In this document: positions 34,620 through 46,394 of the stretch, in pieces
Numbering within the stretch: the stretch's first letter is position 1
Layout: each line of letters begins with the position of its first letter
Origin: Gloeopeniophorella convolvens
Taxonomy: Eukaryota > Basidiomycota > Agaricomycetes > Russulales
Direction of reading: 5' to 3'
Assembly: GCA_022496205.1 (NCBI GenBank)
Contig: WTXD01000015.1
Location: 1-64,000, forward strand
Length of the DNA stretch: 64,000 bases
The notes under the pieces: model-generated
The model's input: only the letters and a program-made list of their open reading frames with translations
The model's database searches: none
What the model was told of the DNA's origin: nothing
Program-made: the position numbers and the translations under genes

Positions 34620-36247
34620 CGCTGCGCGGGGTAATAAAGAACGAGGGGGGAGCGCAGAGCAGGATGGGCGCGCACGGGGGAGGTGGAGGTAGGGGGTAAC
34701 AGCAGCAAACGGGGGGACCGAAATGCGCACTCGAGCGCGAGTCTAAGAGGGAACGGAAGCGGGAGGGGCACTCGGCTGTGGTTGCCCCCTCCCGTCATGC
34801 AATCGAGTATACTTAACCGTGCGCGATCGCGCGCGATATGAATACTTATTACAGGATATTCGCGGAAATTTTGGCGGGCAGGCCAGGTCGGCGCAGGCTA
34901 GACTGAATTGGCGGCGCTAAGTGCGCCGGGGCGCAGGCACTTACGTGCGAGATTGGGGGGCCCGTGTCGCCGTAGAGACCTAGACGCTTAAGCGCGGCGC
35001 TTCAAACTTGTGCGGCCGCGGCGGGGCTTCTGCTCCATGGCACTAGAAGTGTGCTCATGTCGCTTTGTGCGGCGATCCCTCGTTCATCTCTGTGCGTCGG
35101 TGCGTGTGCGTGAGAGGTCGCGCCTGAGCGGCCACAGGGGGGCCGGTCTGTCGCAGACGACGGCATCGGGTGTGCGAGAATGGAGACGACGGTCAGTATT
35201 TTCGGCTGCTGCAATCCAGGGACGGGGGTCCGGTCGCAGGCGTCAAGCGATGTGCGCATTTGTTATTTGCATTTGGGAGTGGTGGCGGTAACCGACGGCT
35301 GGCGCAGGCGAAAATGGGGCTGTGTCGCGTAAGTCAGAGGCAAACTGAGCTTCCGGCGCCGCAGTGTTGTTACAGTCGTCTGAGCACCGACAAGAAGAGA
35401 TCTAGAGAGGTTGTGACATCGAGCGTACAATGCGTGCGTGCGAGCAAGGAGATTAAACATGGCAGCGTTCGCGAACCGCGCTGGGCGGAAGAGAGTCGGA
35501 AACGCGAGATGGAGTGTGGGCGGCTGAGCGTTGAAGCGGGATTACCCGAGCGAAGAGCGTACCGCGGCGCGCTGACTCAGCGGGCAGAACGCCAATTTCG
35601 TCCTCCCCGAGCGCGAAACCTCGCGCTGCAATCTGCAGTGCGCATCAGACGACCTGGCTTATTACCCAACGATCGACGCCGTAAATGCCCCCTGTTCTGC
35701 CCGTCATGTGTGCAAGCGTGCCACTTTCTGTCGTTGGTCGGGGGCCGCGGACGCGAGATGGTTTTTCTATTCAGCACGTAGCCGACTGTGCAACTCACCC
35801 CACTACGCCTACACGCAACAATATTCGAGAGATGGCCGGTGCAGCTTCCAGCATTGAGTACTTACGATATTAGCGTTCAACAGCCCTGGGTGATACACAG
35901 GACGATCCTAAGCCAACTCGAGCGCTGGCCGTAGGCTGAGAGTTAACTTTGATTGGCAGCATACTCGAATTGCGCGCTCCACTAGGGAGATGTGCGAAAC
36001 ATAGATATGTTCTCAATTGAAGCGTGGCTCAAATGAACCCCATGGCCGCTAGAAGTTAGGATGAGTGCGCTGATAAGTACGAGAAGAGTAGTAGTGATTA
36101 GTAGAGTGAAACAACACGAGGCGGCGCAAGCAACAGCGTCCATGCTCCCTCTGACAGCGCCCCTCCACCATCAGAACTAACGTACACAACTCACCCTCGC
36201 CCTAATCACCCCTACACACCCCTACACACCTTACCACACCAGCCGCC
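34620..36247. other. Intergenic region
   Basis: 1.6 kb between divergent genes (paralog 3 minus, GT61-like plus). It contains both promoters. A plus-strand frame at 35170-35781 (203 codons) has no recognisable content and composition unlike the neighbouring genes. I see no gene, repeat or RNA here. Confidence 0.45.
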
Positions 36248-38005
36248 ATGAGCAAGAGCAGCAGCAGCAGCAGCAGCTGGACGTCCCCGCCCACCCGGCG
36301 CGAGCTCACCCTCCTCCTCCTCTGCGTCACCGCCTTCGTCGCCGCCTACAACGCCGACGCCTCCCTCCGCCTCGCCGGCCTCCCCTTCGCCCGCCCGCCC
36401 CCCGCCCCCGTCGGCCCCGACGGCCGCCGCCCCGCCCCCCTCCGCGACGCCCTCGAGGACGACATCTTCGGCACCTGGGACTGGGACCGCGGCCGCGTCG
36501 CCGGCGTCAAGGCCGCCGAGGGCGCCCGCGTCCTCCACGGCGCCGCCGACGGCGCCACGTACCTCCGCGGCGAGGGCCGCAGCGGCGCGCAGGCGCTGTG
36601 GCTCCAGGGCGTCGGCGAGGGCCGCTTTGGCCGCGGCGACGGGCTCGGCTCGACGAGCGTGAACGACGAGCTCGTCCGCTGGGGCGACGACGTCCCGCGC
36701 ACCGAGCTCCGCCAGCACGTCCCCGGTGCGTTGCGCCGCCTGCGTAGTGGTAGTGTGGCTGTGCGCGCTGACCGCCGCCGCAGGGTACTCTATCCTCGAC
36801 AACGTCGTGCTCGCGAACGGCACGTTCTTCGTCGTCGCGGACGACCCCGCGTCGATGCCGCCCGCAGACGCAATCGCGGCGGCGCGCGGCGCCGGCTGGC
36901 AGGTCCTCTCCGCGCAGGACGCGCGCGCGCAGCTCGGGCCCTACGGCGGACGGTGCGCCGCGCCGCCCTACCTGCCCCACCCACCCAACCCAACTAACCC
37001 GCCCGCAGGATGCACGGCGTGACCTTCCTCTCCTACGACGCCGACGCGCGCGCGCTCCTCGCGCTCCAGCGCCTCCACGCCACCCTAAACCTCACCTCCG
37101 CCGCGACGCTCCCGCCCCCGCACCGCCTGCTCCTCCCCGCCGCCTCCCCCTTCGCCGACGCGCGTCCCGCGCCCGACGGGCCGGAGCCAGACACCCCGCG
37201 GCGCCGCACCGCGCTCGGGCTGCCGCACGCGACGCTCAAGGCGGCCTTCCCGAGCCTCGCGGGCGTGCTCTTCGCGCCCGACCTCGCGGACTACGCCGCG
37301 CTGCGCGCGCCGCTCGTGCTCGACCGCCTCGTCGTCGCGGACCGCGCCGCGGGCCCGCTCACTGCGCTCCGCGCGCCAGCGGACTGGCTCGACGCGCCGC
37401 GCGCGAACCTCGCGGCGCTGCTCGGCGCGGATGCGGATGCGGGCGGCGTGGTGTACCTGGCGAGCCAGGACGGCGCCGCGGGCGCGCGCCTGCGCGACGC
37501 GGACCACGCGGCGCTGCTCGATGCGCTGCGTGCGCTCGGGCGGCGCGGCGTGAAAGTGCGCGTCATCGACGAGCACGCGAGCTGGGCGGAGCGCATGCGC
37601 GCAGTCGCGCAGTCCACCGTGCGTTCCGCGCCCCCTCCTCGTGTGCGTGCGTGCTGAATGATGTTGGTGGCGCAGGTGGTGCTGAGCGTCGCGGGCGCGC
37701 ACGGCGGCGACGCGGTGTGGCTCCGGCGCGCGGGCGGCGCGCTCGTGGAGCTCTTTGCGCCGGGCGCGTTTAACCGCGACTGGGAGGCGGTCGTGCGCTC
37801 CATGGACGTGCGCTACGTTGCGTGGCAGGGCGGGCGGTGCGTTTTTCTTCTCTCCTCTCCCCGCGGGCGTTCTGTGTTGATGGTGCGCGGCAGGATGTAC
37901 ACGGGCGACGAGATGCCGCCCGTCGTGGGCGCGGCGGCGCACGAGGACATCGCGGTGGATGCGCAGGCGGTTGTGCGCGGTATTGCGGAGCTGCTGGGGC
38001 GGTGA
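36248..38005 (+). CDS. GT61-family (DUF563) glycosyltransferase-like type II membrane protein
   Basis: This is a probable Golgi or ER glycosyltransferase of the GT61 type, a family that includes xylosyltransferases. ATG 36248 begins a Ser-rich cytosolic end (seven Ser), followed by one membrane anchor (LTLLLLCVTAFVAAYNA) and a stem. Exon joins lie near 36725-36783, 36950-37008, 37619-37674 and 37838-37891. The catalytic-type region reads VLANGTFFVVADDP, GVTFLSYDA, ANLAALLG and, near the end, SVAGAHGGDAVWLRRAG..LVELFAPGAFNRDWEAVVRSM, which matches the GT61 signature of a GxHG-type turn followed by a conserved VELF/VEIF strand. It ends at TGA 38003-38005. The donor sugar and acceptor cannot be told. 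The family call rests on the C-terminal block and could be wrong in detail. It is convergent with LSM8. Confidence 0.65.
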
Positions 38006-38385
38006 GCGTGTGGGAGAGTGGTCGGTGCACCGTATAGACGCTGCTGGTAGCTTAGACGGGCTGCGCGCCCCGCCGACGGACTCGATCGTGCGCACACATG
38101 ATGCTGCTATGCATAATATTCTCGGTACACATAGACTCGTTCGTTCGCTCCTCACACGGTGCGCATCAGGGCAAGTCTGGTGCGATAAGCAGGATGGTGG
38201 AGGGTACAGTAGAGGCGCGGTGTCGTTACGCATTATTACTTCTACGGTTCGGGGCGCGGGCGCATCCCGCCACGGAGCGCGCGGCGCCGCACGGCGCGGA
38301 TATTGCATTTTTGATGTGACGGGCGGCGGCGGCTTGGCGTGCCCGCGCTGCGCGGGGACGACGACGACGGCAGCGGCGTGCGGCG
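38006..38385. other. Intergenic, convergent 3' ends
   Basis: 380 bases between the 3' ends of the GT61-like gene and LSM8. Nothing coding is supported. Confidence 0.5.
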
Positions 38386-38780
38386 TCAGTAGCGGATGGG
38401 CGCGAGGGGCTCGGCGCGGATGGTCGAGAGGTCGGCTGCGCGGTCCAGCTCCTCGTCGATCTCGCCGATGAGGATGCTGCGCGTGCGTCAGTACAGGCAG
38501 CAGGGCAAGGAGCAAAGAGCAGAGGGTGGACGCACATCATGTCGCCCTTGACGAGGTAGAGGCCGAGGGGGATCTCCTCGACGCCCTCGTCGGGGGAGTA
38601 GACGCGCTCCTTGGCGTCGGAGAGGACGACGTTGGACTTTTGGTCGTAGCCGGCGAGGACGCCCTGTGGTGTGTGCGTCAGTGGTGGTCAGTAGAGGGGA
38701 TGTATGCGCACGACGATGGCGCGGCCGTCTTGGAGGACGAGGAGGACGCGGCGGTCGACGTAGCCCTGAAGACTCGACAT
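38386..38780 (-). CDS. LSM8: U6 snRNA-associated Sm-like protein LSM8
   Basis: LSM8 defines the nuclear LSM2-8 ring that binds the U-rich 3' end of U6 snRNA. Three exons join to a protein of about 95 residues: MSSLQGYVDRRVLLVLQDGR, GVLAGYDQKSNVVLSDAKER and YLVKGDM-ILIGEIDEELDRA. The Sm1 motif (GRxxxGxLxGYDQxxNxVL) and Sm2 motif (V.GDM.xLIGEID) are complete. The Asn of DQKSN is present where RNA-contacting residues lie, and the Glu-Ile-Asp tail is typical of LSM8 rather than other Lsm proteins. Start is ATG 38780-38778, stop TCA 38386-38388, and length is normal. It shares a 218-base divergent promoter with the transporter at 38999. Confidence 0.93.
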
Positions 38781-38998
38781 GGCCGACCAACCAACGGCGA
38801 ACGGCTCGGCCAATCCTAGCCAGCAGCGGTGTCAGAGGGTCTGCGTGAAGGTGTCCGGGGTCTCCGCGCTGCATGACACTGGAATGGAAATGGAATTTCC
38901 TGCGTTGTCTCTTTGACCGTCGCCTCCTCTCCTTGCCCGACCCCTTCGTCGCTCTTTGTCTCCTACCACCACCACCGACCTCCGCCAACTACGTCCCA
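38781..38998. promoter_or_regulatory. Bidirectional promoter, LSM8 and TPT transporter
   Basis: Only 218 bases separate the two start codons, so both promoters must lie here. The half next to the transporter is pyrimidine-rich (about 38910-38990), as is common before basidiomycete transcription starts. No clear TATA box is visible. Confidence 0.6.
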
Positions 38999-40328
38999 AT
39001 GGCCTCTGAAAAGTTCTTCGAGAACGGCGGGCGTCCCATCGACATCCAGACCGCCCACTTTCTCAACGCAAAGCCAGAGGGCGACCCCACCCTCCCGTCC
39101 CCCGTCTCCACCCCCGCCGCAAAGCAGCAGCAGCAGCAGCAGCGCGCACGCTTCTCCGCCGCAGCCATCATCCCCGTCTGGATCATCCTCTCCTCCGCCG
39201 TCATCATCTACAACAACTACCTCTACAACTCGCTCAATTCAAGTTCCCCGTCTTCCTCGTCACCTTTCACCTCTCGTTTGCTGTCTGTCTTGCTCCTTGT
39301 GCCCTCGCGAGTGCTCGCGTGCTTATCGCCCCTGTTTGCAGGCAATCGGCACCCGCGTGTTGCAGCGGACCACGCATCTGTTGGACGGCGCAAAGGATGT
39401 CCATCTCTCAAAGGAGATGTTTGCCCGCTCCATTCTCCCCATCGGCCTCCTCTTCAGCGCGAGCCTCATCCTGAGCAACACCGCCTACCTCTACCTCAGC
39501 GTCGCCTACATCCAGATGCTCAAGGTCCTGCCTCGCCCTTTGTGCCCTTTACGTCACCCGCTGATGTGTGCTTGCAGGCCTTTACGCCCGTCGCGATTCT
39601 CCTCATCTCGTGGACGTTCCGCATCCAGGAGCCCAACCGCAAGCTCGCCCTCATCGTCGTTATGATCTCGTCGGGCGTCGCCCTCGCGTCGCACGGCGAG
39701 ATGCGTTTCAACCTCGTCGGCTTCCTCACGCAGGCCGCAGCCGTTGCCGTGCGCACCAGTTTTCTTATCGTCTTTCTGCCGCTCTCACGCTAATTAATCG
39801 CCTTGGTCACAGTTTGAGGCCTCCCGCCTCGTGATGATCCAGATCCTCCTTCACGGGCTCAAGATGGACCCACTCGTGTCGCTGCACTACTATGCGCCCG
39901 TCTGCGCCGTCATCAATCTCGCCATCTTGCCCTTTACCGAGGGCATGGCGCCCTTTTATGAGCTCGCCCGCATTGGCCCCCTCGTTCTTATCTCCAACGC
40001 GGCAGTCGCGTTCTGCCTCAATGTCGCCGCCGTCTTTCTCGTCAGCGCGGCTCGGGGCTCGTCCTCACGCTCGCGGGCGTGTTCAAGGTACGTAACGGCC
40101 GCCGCCGCCACGTAGCATGGCGCTTGACGCTAACCTTATCACGCAGGATATCCTGCTTATCACGGGCTCGGTGCTCATCTTTGGCTCGCCCATAGCGCCG
40201 CTGCAGGTGTTCGGTGCGTCTCTCTCCGCCCTGTCGCCGCACGGCGCATGACTCACGCGTTCTGGCCCACAGGCTACTCGATCGCGCTGGGCGGCCTCAT
40301 CTTCTTCAAAACGTCGGGCAGCAAGTGA
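38999..40328 (+). CDS. DUF250/TPT-type nucleotide-sugar or triose-phosphate transporter-like protein, with one apparent frameshift
   Basis: This is a membrane transporter of the drug/metabolite superfamily, expected in Golgi or ER. ATG 38999 gives [17 protein letters not shown], a Gln tract and then about ten spans: [123 protein letters not shown] [31 protein letters not shown] and [35 protein letters not shown]. It ends at TGA 40326-40328. At about 39236-39240 (ctcaattcaag) the frame of [10 protein letters not shown] does not continue into the conserved [15 protein letters not shown] that follows at once. One base appears to be missing and no intron can be placed there. Later exons splice cleanly. 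The substrate is unknown. Confidence 0.85.
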
Positions 40329-40649
40329 GCGAGCGTGCTGCCCCCTATGTATCGCGTTGTATCTACGGACTATAGACTCTGCTTGCGGGCGCCCTCGCGC
40401 GGCCCGACGGACGCTCGCCGCCGCGGCGGCACTATACTACATCACATCACCCACGTCGCGCACACCGCATATATGTTTATACTACTTGCTTAGAACGCTG
40501 GCTCCGCCCTGCCCCCGCTGTCCCCCTCTGTGCCCGCACGTGTTTAGCGATAGAATAGATCGTTTGCGCTCGCTGCGGCGTGATATATGACCTACTGGGG
40601 TATCCGTGTGTGCCGAAGATATAAGTACTTGTATGGTAAGGACGGCCAC
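40329..40649. other. Intergenic, convergent 3' ends
   Basis: 320 bases between the transporter and the RMD1-like gene. No coding feature is seen. The AT content is higher near 40430-40490, consistent with 3' UTR and polyadenylation signals for both genes. Confidence 0.5.
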
Positions 40650-42552
40650 TTATCGCCGGCTGGGCAGCGCCATGTGCGCGCGCACCGCGCGCAGCGCCTC
40701 GCCGGGCTCGAGCGTCGGCACGCGCGCCGCGAGCGCGGACGCCGCGGCGGCCGCTGCCTGCTCGCGCAGCGTCGAGTGCACCGTCAGGCGCGCGATGATC
40801 TCGCCCTGCGCGGGCGTCAGCGCACACAGACACACATAGAACGGTGGTACGCACGAGTTCCACGAGGATCGCGACGACGATCAGCCTGCAGTTGGGTGAG
40901 CCAGCTGGAGGAGATTAGGTGGGAGGCGGCGCGACGCACCAGATGATGATCCATGTGATGCGCTCCATCGCGCTGTTGTTCAGGTGTTCGTGTATCACGT
41001 CCAGCTGTATCCCGCATCACTCACAGCCCAACAAACAAGCCCACAACACACGGGCCACGCACCAGCTCGCTCGCGCCGCCGATGCGCTCGCTCAGCCCCT
41101 CCACCCGCTCCCCGATCTCGAAATACGCCCGCCCGGCCTCGTACAGCGCGCGCAGGCTCGCCTCCTCCCAGAACAGCCGCGGCACGTCGAGCACGTTGCG
41201 CCCGAGCACGACGTCGCGGCGCAGCCGGAACAGCGCGCCGGTCAGCCGCATCGCGGCGCGGCGCGGGAGCGCGAGCGCGCCGGTGCGCGCGAGCGTCGTG
41301 GGGAGCGCGCGCGTGCGCGGGTGCGAGAGGAGCGCGTGCGCTTGGGATTCGTAGTGGGCGAGGAGGGTGCTCTGCGCGAGGGCGTGCGAGAGCGAGAGCG
41401 TGAGCAGGTGCGAGGGCGCTTTGAAGGCTGTTCGGTGGGCGCGTCCGTGTTAGCTGCCGCCTGCACCGCACCGCGCGCGGGGCCACCGTGACGCACTGAA
41501 AAAGTCGTTGTAGATCCGCGGGGACGCGATCGTCGGGTCGTACTGCGGTGCACACGGCGTCAGCGGAAGGGTAGGAGGGGAGCGTGCACGCCGCGCGCGC
41601 GCACGCACCGCAAAGTGGCACTCTTCGACCTCCCACTCGGCCTCTGGCCGCGCGCCGCGCAGCGCCCCGGCGCGCTGCAGGTCCTCCAGCACCGCGCGCT
41701 CCGCGGACTCTTCGAAGCCCATGAACACGACGACGCCGTACGCGAAGAAGACCGCCTCCGCCGCGTCCTCGCCGAGCGCCGCGCGCCCGCGCCGCTCCTC
41801 CTCGTTCGCGCCGTCGCCGTCGCCGTCGTCTGCCCGCGGCCGCGGCCGCTCCTCGCCCTCGCCCGCGCGCGGGGGCGGCGGCGAGGTCATGTAGCCCGAG
41901 TTGCCGGACGCGGCGGAGCCGGGCGCAAAGTACGACCCCGTGTAGCCGTCCGCCTCCGCCTCGGAGAGGCGCGAGGCGCGCCGCGCGGCGGCCGCGCGCG
42001 GGGCCGACGCGCGCACGTTCGCCGCGGGGCCGTAGCCGGGGAGCAGCGGCAGCTGGTACATCTGCGCGCGGCGCCGCGTCTCGAATCAGTGATAGAGGAG
42101 GGAGGGAGGGGGAGGGGGAGGCGCACGGCATAGAGCGCCTCGTCGAACGCGCGCGGGACGACGTTGTGCTCGCGCTTGAGGAAGCTCGCGAGGCGCGGCG
42201 CGCGCAGCGCGTCGGCGACGCAGTACGCCGCGAGGCGGCGGCAGCCTGCGCGTGCGCGCGCGGGCTTGCCCATGCGCTCCGCGGCGCTCTTGCCGTCCTC
42301 CGTGGCGTAGCCGTGCGTCTCGGCGTCCCGGGTGGGCGCAGAGGTGACGGCGGACGGCAGGGGCTGCGTCTGCGGCGCGGAGGGCAGCTCGACGAGCCGC
42401 TGGTGCGTCTTGGAGGTGCGCTGCGTCGCGGGCTTGGGCCCGTCGGCGGGGGCCGGGTGCGCGGGGGCGGGCGGGGCGCTGCGCAGGAGGGTGAGGGAGG
42501 CGCGCCGGGTGGGGAGGCGCGGGGGCCGTGTGCGCGCGGGGGTGTGCTGCAT
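40650..42552 (-). CDS. RMD1/DUF155 family protein (Sif2/Sif3-like)
   Basis: This is a member of the DUF155 family (yeast Rmd1/Rmd8, mitochondrial RMND1 relatives). ATG 42552 gives a disordered N-terminus (LPTRRASLTLLRSAPP, QRTSKTHQRLVELPSAP). The conserved part begins GCRRLAAYCVADALRAPRLA and KREHNVVPRAFDEALYA-MYQ. The DUF155 core reads AVFFAYGVVVFMGF, RIYNDFFTFK, LSHALAQSTLLAHYE, RLTGALFRLRRDVVLGRNVL and FWEEASLRALYEAGRAYFEI, then RVEGLSERIGGASELLDVI. A single C-terminal membrane span (ITWIIIWLIVVAILVELGEI) precedes an Ala-rich tail ending at TTA 40650-40652. The order (acidic insert, core, terminal anchor) matches the family and length is normal at about 520 residues. The molecular function of non-mitochondrial members is not established. 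It is divergent from the small gene at 42772. Confidence 0.85.
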
Positions 42553-42771
42553 TGTTGTTGTTGGCTGCTCGTCGTCGTCGTCGTCGTCGTCGGTGACGAT
42601 GAGGACGGGGAGGCGGAGCGGAAGACGCCGGGGGTGCGTGGCGGCGTTTGCCGAGCCGGGAGGACGGCGCGGGTGCGATGACGTAGGTGCGCATTCCGTC
42701 CCACTCCAAGCGTTCAAGCGTGTAGGATATAAACCTGGGGCAGCGTTGACCCTCGTTCACAATTTACCACC

Positions 42772-43286
42772 ATGTCGCACACCAACATCAAGAGCACCAC
42801 TGCCGGGGGCACGCAGTCGCCCCCGCTCGAGGACTCCCACCCCCTGGGCGCGTCCTCCATCAAGGGCGGCAACGCCGGCGGCGTGCCCGACCGCGAGCAG
42901 CGCAGCCGTGCGTGCCCAGGCCCGCCGCCTTTCGCCCTCTCGCTGCTGACAACAACATCTATGCTACGCAGAGTACTTTGATGAGCCCGCACAGCCCAAC
43001 CCAGTCGAGGTCAGTCGCGGCCCGCGCGCGCACGCCGCCGTTGATATTTATGTGTGCGCTGCAGAGCGTTCCAACTGCCTCCGATGCCGTGCGTGGGCAG
43101 CCCATAGACCTCGACGCGCTCGAGCCTGCGCATGACCCGCAGCCCGCGAGCCTCTTTGAGGTGAGTCGCGCGACCCGGCTTGCGCTGCCCACCGCTCATC
43201 CGCTCTCGTCGCAGACCGCCCCGACCGCGTCGGGCCCATTCAAAAAGATGAGCGACAAGGACATCCGCAGCGCAACGCGCGCCTAG
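42772..43286 (+). CDS. Small hydrophilic protein of unknown function
   Basis: No family is recognised. Four exons with clean GT-AG borders yield roughly 110 residues: MSHTNIKSTTAGGTQSPPLE and SSIKGGNAGGVPDREQRS, then QYFDEPAQPNPVE, SVPTASDAVRGQPIDLDALE with HDPQPASLFE, and TAPTASGPFKKMSDKDIRSA ending at TAG 43284-43286. Each internal join keeps frame and the three introns are about 50-58 bases, so the model is well supported even without homology. The protein has no Cys, no membrane span and no signal peptide, and is probably disordered; the C-terminus is basic. It is 219 bases from the RMD1-like start on the opposite strand, so the two probably share a promoter region. Confidence 0.65.
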
Positions 43287-43806
43287 GCTTGCGCGCAGTG
43301 AATAAGTGTCTCTTGTAGCATATGTGTATAGTATCGAGGCGGCCGAGTTCCGTGTACTATCGCATTTCCATGTCGTTGTTTTTCGAGAACATATGAACGG
43401 ACCGCTTTGAGGAACGGTCGTCAGCGCGGTAACGCTCCATCTGGAGCTGAAGATCGCAGTCGCAAGGTCTGGTGGAAGCGCCTGATGCGTCTCCAGTGTA
43501 GAATGTCTGATCTGAGATGAACGTTGCAACTAGGCCCTCCGGAGGTTGGAAAGCTCAGTGAAGTCATCACCAAGGTGTTGCAGGGTCCGTTGCTGCGCGC
43601 GGCCCTGGCAAGATGCAAATGTTTCCAGCAGAGTTCCCTGGGGTTGCGCAGATGGCCGTTGTGGTTCAACGCAGCGGGTGCCTGCTCAGATCCCCGCGCG
43701 ATTATCTTATCTACACGATCGAGTCGCTCACACACACACACAGCGATCCTTGGACAGCGCACTAACGACGCTCGCCCCGTCCTCAACAATCGCGCACCCC
43801 AAGATA
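43287..43806. other. Intergenic region
   Basis: 520 bases between tandem plus-strand genes, holding a 3' UTR and the promoter of the reductase-like gene. A minus-strand frame crosses it without recognisable content. Confidence 0.45.
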
Positions 43807-45234
43807 ATGAAAGTGATAGTAACAGGTAACTAGGACCACCCACACCGCGCCCGCCAGGCTCACGACGCCTTCTCTGCGCGACAGGCGCATCCGGCGTCCT
43901 CGGCTCGGCCGTATACGACGCCTTTGCCCACGCAGGGCACACCACCACCGGGCTCGCACACACACGTGCAGGCGGCGAACGCGCGCTGCACGCCCTCGAC
44001 CTCCTCGACGTCGACGCCGTCGCAGCCTTCCTGCGTGGCGCGCGCCCAGACTGTGCGCACCGTTCCTCTCGCCTTTACAGGGTGCTCACGCAGCCCGCGT
44101 TTGTGCAGGGGTGATACATTGCGCGGCGGAGCGCAAGCCCGACGTCGCTGAGAAGGTCCGTGCGCCGCCGTGCCGCCCGCAGTATTCCGTGCTGACTGCG
44201 ATGCGCGCGTCGCCAGGACCCAGAGGGCACCCGCAAGGTCCGCCGCAGCCGCAGCCACAGGCGCAGCCCCGCGCTCGCCCGCTGACACGCCGCGCGCGCA
44301 GCTTAACGTCGACGTCCCCGCGCACCTCGCCGCGCTCTCCAAAGCGCTCGGCTTCGTGCTCGTGTACATCTCGACCGGTGCGGCGCCGCGGCACCACCCC
44401 CAGCGCGCTGACTGACGGTGCGGCAGACTACGTCTTCGACGGCACCTCGCCGCCGTACGTTCCCAGCGCGCCGACGCATCCGCTCAACCTGTACGGCACG
44501 ACGAAGCGCGACGGCGAGCTCGCCGTGCTCGGCGTCGAGGGCGCGCGCGCCGCCGTGCTGCGCGTGCCCGTCCTGTGCGCCTCCCCCGCCGTCCTCCGCG
44601 CGCGCGCACATGCTGACGGTGGCGTGGTGGTGGCGTAGGTACGGCCCCGCGCCGGCGAACGCAGACTCGGCGATCAACGTCCTGCTCGACGTCGTGCGCG
44701 ACCAGTCGGGTGCGCAGTACCGCATGGACCACTACCAGACGCGCTACCCCACCAACACGCTCGACATCGCGCGCTTCCTCGTGCGCCTCGCCGGTGCGCC
44801 TCCCCGCCGCTCCCCATCCCTCTCGAGCACGGCGGCACTCACATGCACACGCACACTGCGCCAGCGCGGCCGCGCGGCGCGCACCTCCCGCCGGTCGTGC
44901 ACTACTCGGCCGAGGAGCCGTTCACCAAGTACGAGATCTGCCTGCTCTTCGCGCGCCTGCTGGGCGTGCCGCACGCGCACATCGTGCCCGACGCCGCGCC
45001 GCCGCCGCCCGGTGCGCCCCGCATTGGCCGAGTCGTGCTAGTGCGTGTTGGCTGACTGACAGGCGCCGGGCAGGCGCGACGCCGCGCCCGCGCGACACGC
45101 AGCTCTACCTGCGCGAGACGGAGGACCTCGGCGTCGAGGGCGGCCTCGGCACGGGCGGCTTCGAGGAGTGGTGGGAGGAGCACCTGCGCGGCGCGTCGGG
45201 TGCTGCGGCGGTGGCCAGTGCGTCCTCTGCATGA
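43807..45234 (+). CDS. RmlD/MAT2B-like NAD(P)-binding extended SDR protein
   Basis: This belongs to the extended short-chain dehydrogenases of the dTDP-4-dehydrorhamnose reductase (RmlD) fold. In eukaryotes such proteins include the regulatory beta subunit of methionine adenosyltransferase. ATG 43807 with a tiny first exon gives [19 protein letters not shown], the Rossmann glycine motif. Then come [71 protein letters not shown] (the YxxxK catalytic pair), [26 protein letters not shown] and [20 protein letters not shown]. It ends in an acidic, Gly-rich tail at TGA 45232-45234. Seven or eight short exons fit. The STDYVFDG and YG.TK motifs favour MAT2B-like proteins, but a true reductase role is possible. 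Confidence 0.82.
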
Positions 45235-46394
45235 GCCGTACACGCGCAGCGTATGCCGAAGACAGGTGCACGAATGTCGGAGCTTGCAGTGTAAGTAGCG
45301 TCGTGTAACAAGTATAGCATGTTGAACTACTGAGTTCGTGGTCCGGGAACCGCAGCCGCCGAAATACAGTTGCGTGGAGCCCGTCGCGTAAATATAGGCC
45401 CTGGCACTAAACTCGTCCTAACCCAAATTCAAATCCAAGTTGACGTCGCGTGTGTAAGTACGCGCGCCCGGTGACGAGGAACCCTGATCTGCCATGACAC
45501 CCGGGGCCAACGCGCACTATCAGATGCATTTTAGTGGGCAGCTGATCCTATCAATTGTGGTGCTTCGCCGGCCCCCGCTGTGTGAGAACGCGTGCGGGTG
45601 CGACCCTGGTCGCGTTGGATGGCTTCGAAAGTGTCGTGTCGTTTCCAGACGACGGAGACGTTCGTGCGGCGACGGGTCAGGGCCAGTGCCAGTATTAACT
45701 TTCCGGCGCACGGCCCCTCAGGTCGCCGGACGCACGCGCCACTGGCTGCAATGCGCAGTATGTTCTTCATAGAACGCTGGGTCTAATCGTTCGTCGCGCT
45801 GCCGGCATGATTCGAGCGCACCAGCGCGCGCTAGTAGTAGTGCTCAAATATAGCGGCGAGCTTCATTGTGGATCGCAAACACGATTGCTCGGTGAATGGC
45901 TGCCGTCGGTACCGCTCGCAAGGGCGCGAAGAGAAGCCACCCATGCTGCACTAATTATAAGCTAGCAGCGAAGTCGGCGTAAGCGACACCACCTGGTATA
46001 TGTATGATGACGGCGATATTGCACCCGCGCGGTCTGATCAATCTATCTACACACTCGGATCGGGGCCCACAACCACAACCAGAGACTGCGTCTCCGTGTG
46101 CGCCCCGCAGACTGCAGGTTCCAGCATAACGCACAATCAGAGTGCAGCGCGCCTCCACTCGCCACCACACACGCATCCCGCGCGCGCATTAGGAGCACCG
46201 CGTCGCAATCGCAAACCCGGCGGAGGAGCCGCCTGACCATAGCTTATACGCAGCAGCAGCGCGCCGCGCCCCGCACGCACGCACACACACTAACCAAACA
46301 CATGCCATCCGTCCGTCCGACATCCGTAACATCCACCACACCGAATCCACCACACCAGCCCGCAACGCGTAACCGTGCGCACCCGCCGCCCGCG
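45235..46394. other. Intergenic, convergent 3' ends
   Basis: 1.16 kb between the SDR gene and the first FAD monooxygenase. No supported gene, repeat or RNA is seen. Short frames on both strands lack motifs. Confidence 0.45.

Noticed and set aside
37085..38515. 476-codon minus-strand frame
   Set aside because: It is antisense to the GT61-like gene and LSM8, with low-complexity Arg-rich content. The sense-strand genes have recognisable domains.
40995..42704. 569-codon minus-strand frame
   Set aside because: It is an alternative frame across the RMD1/DUF155 gene, made long by GC richness. The conserved core lies in the neighbouring frame with introns.
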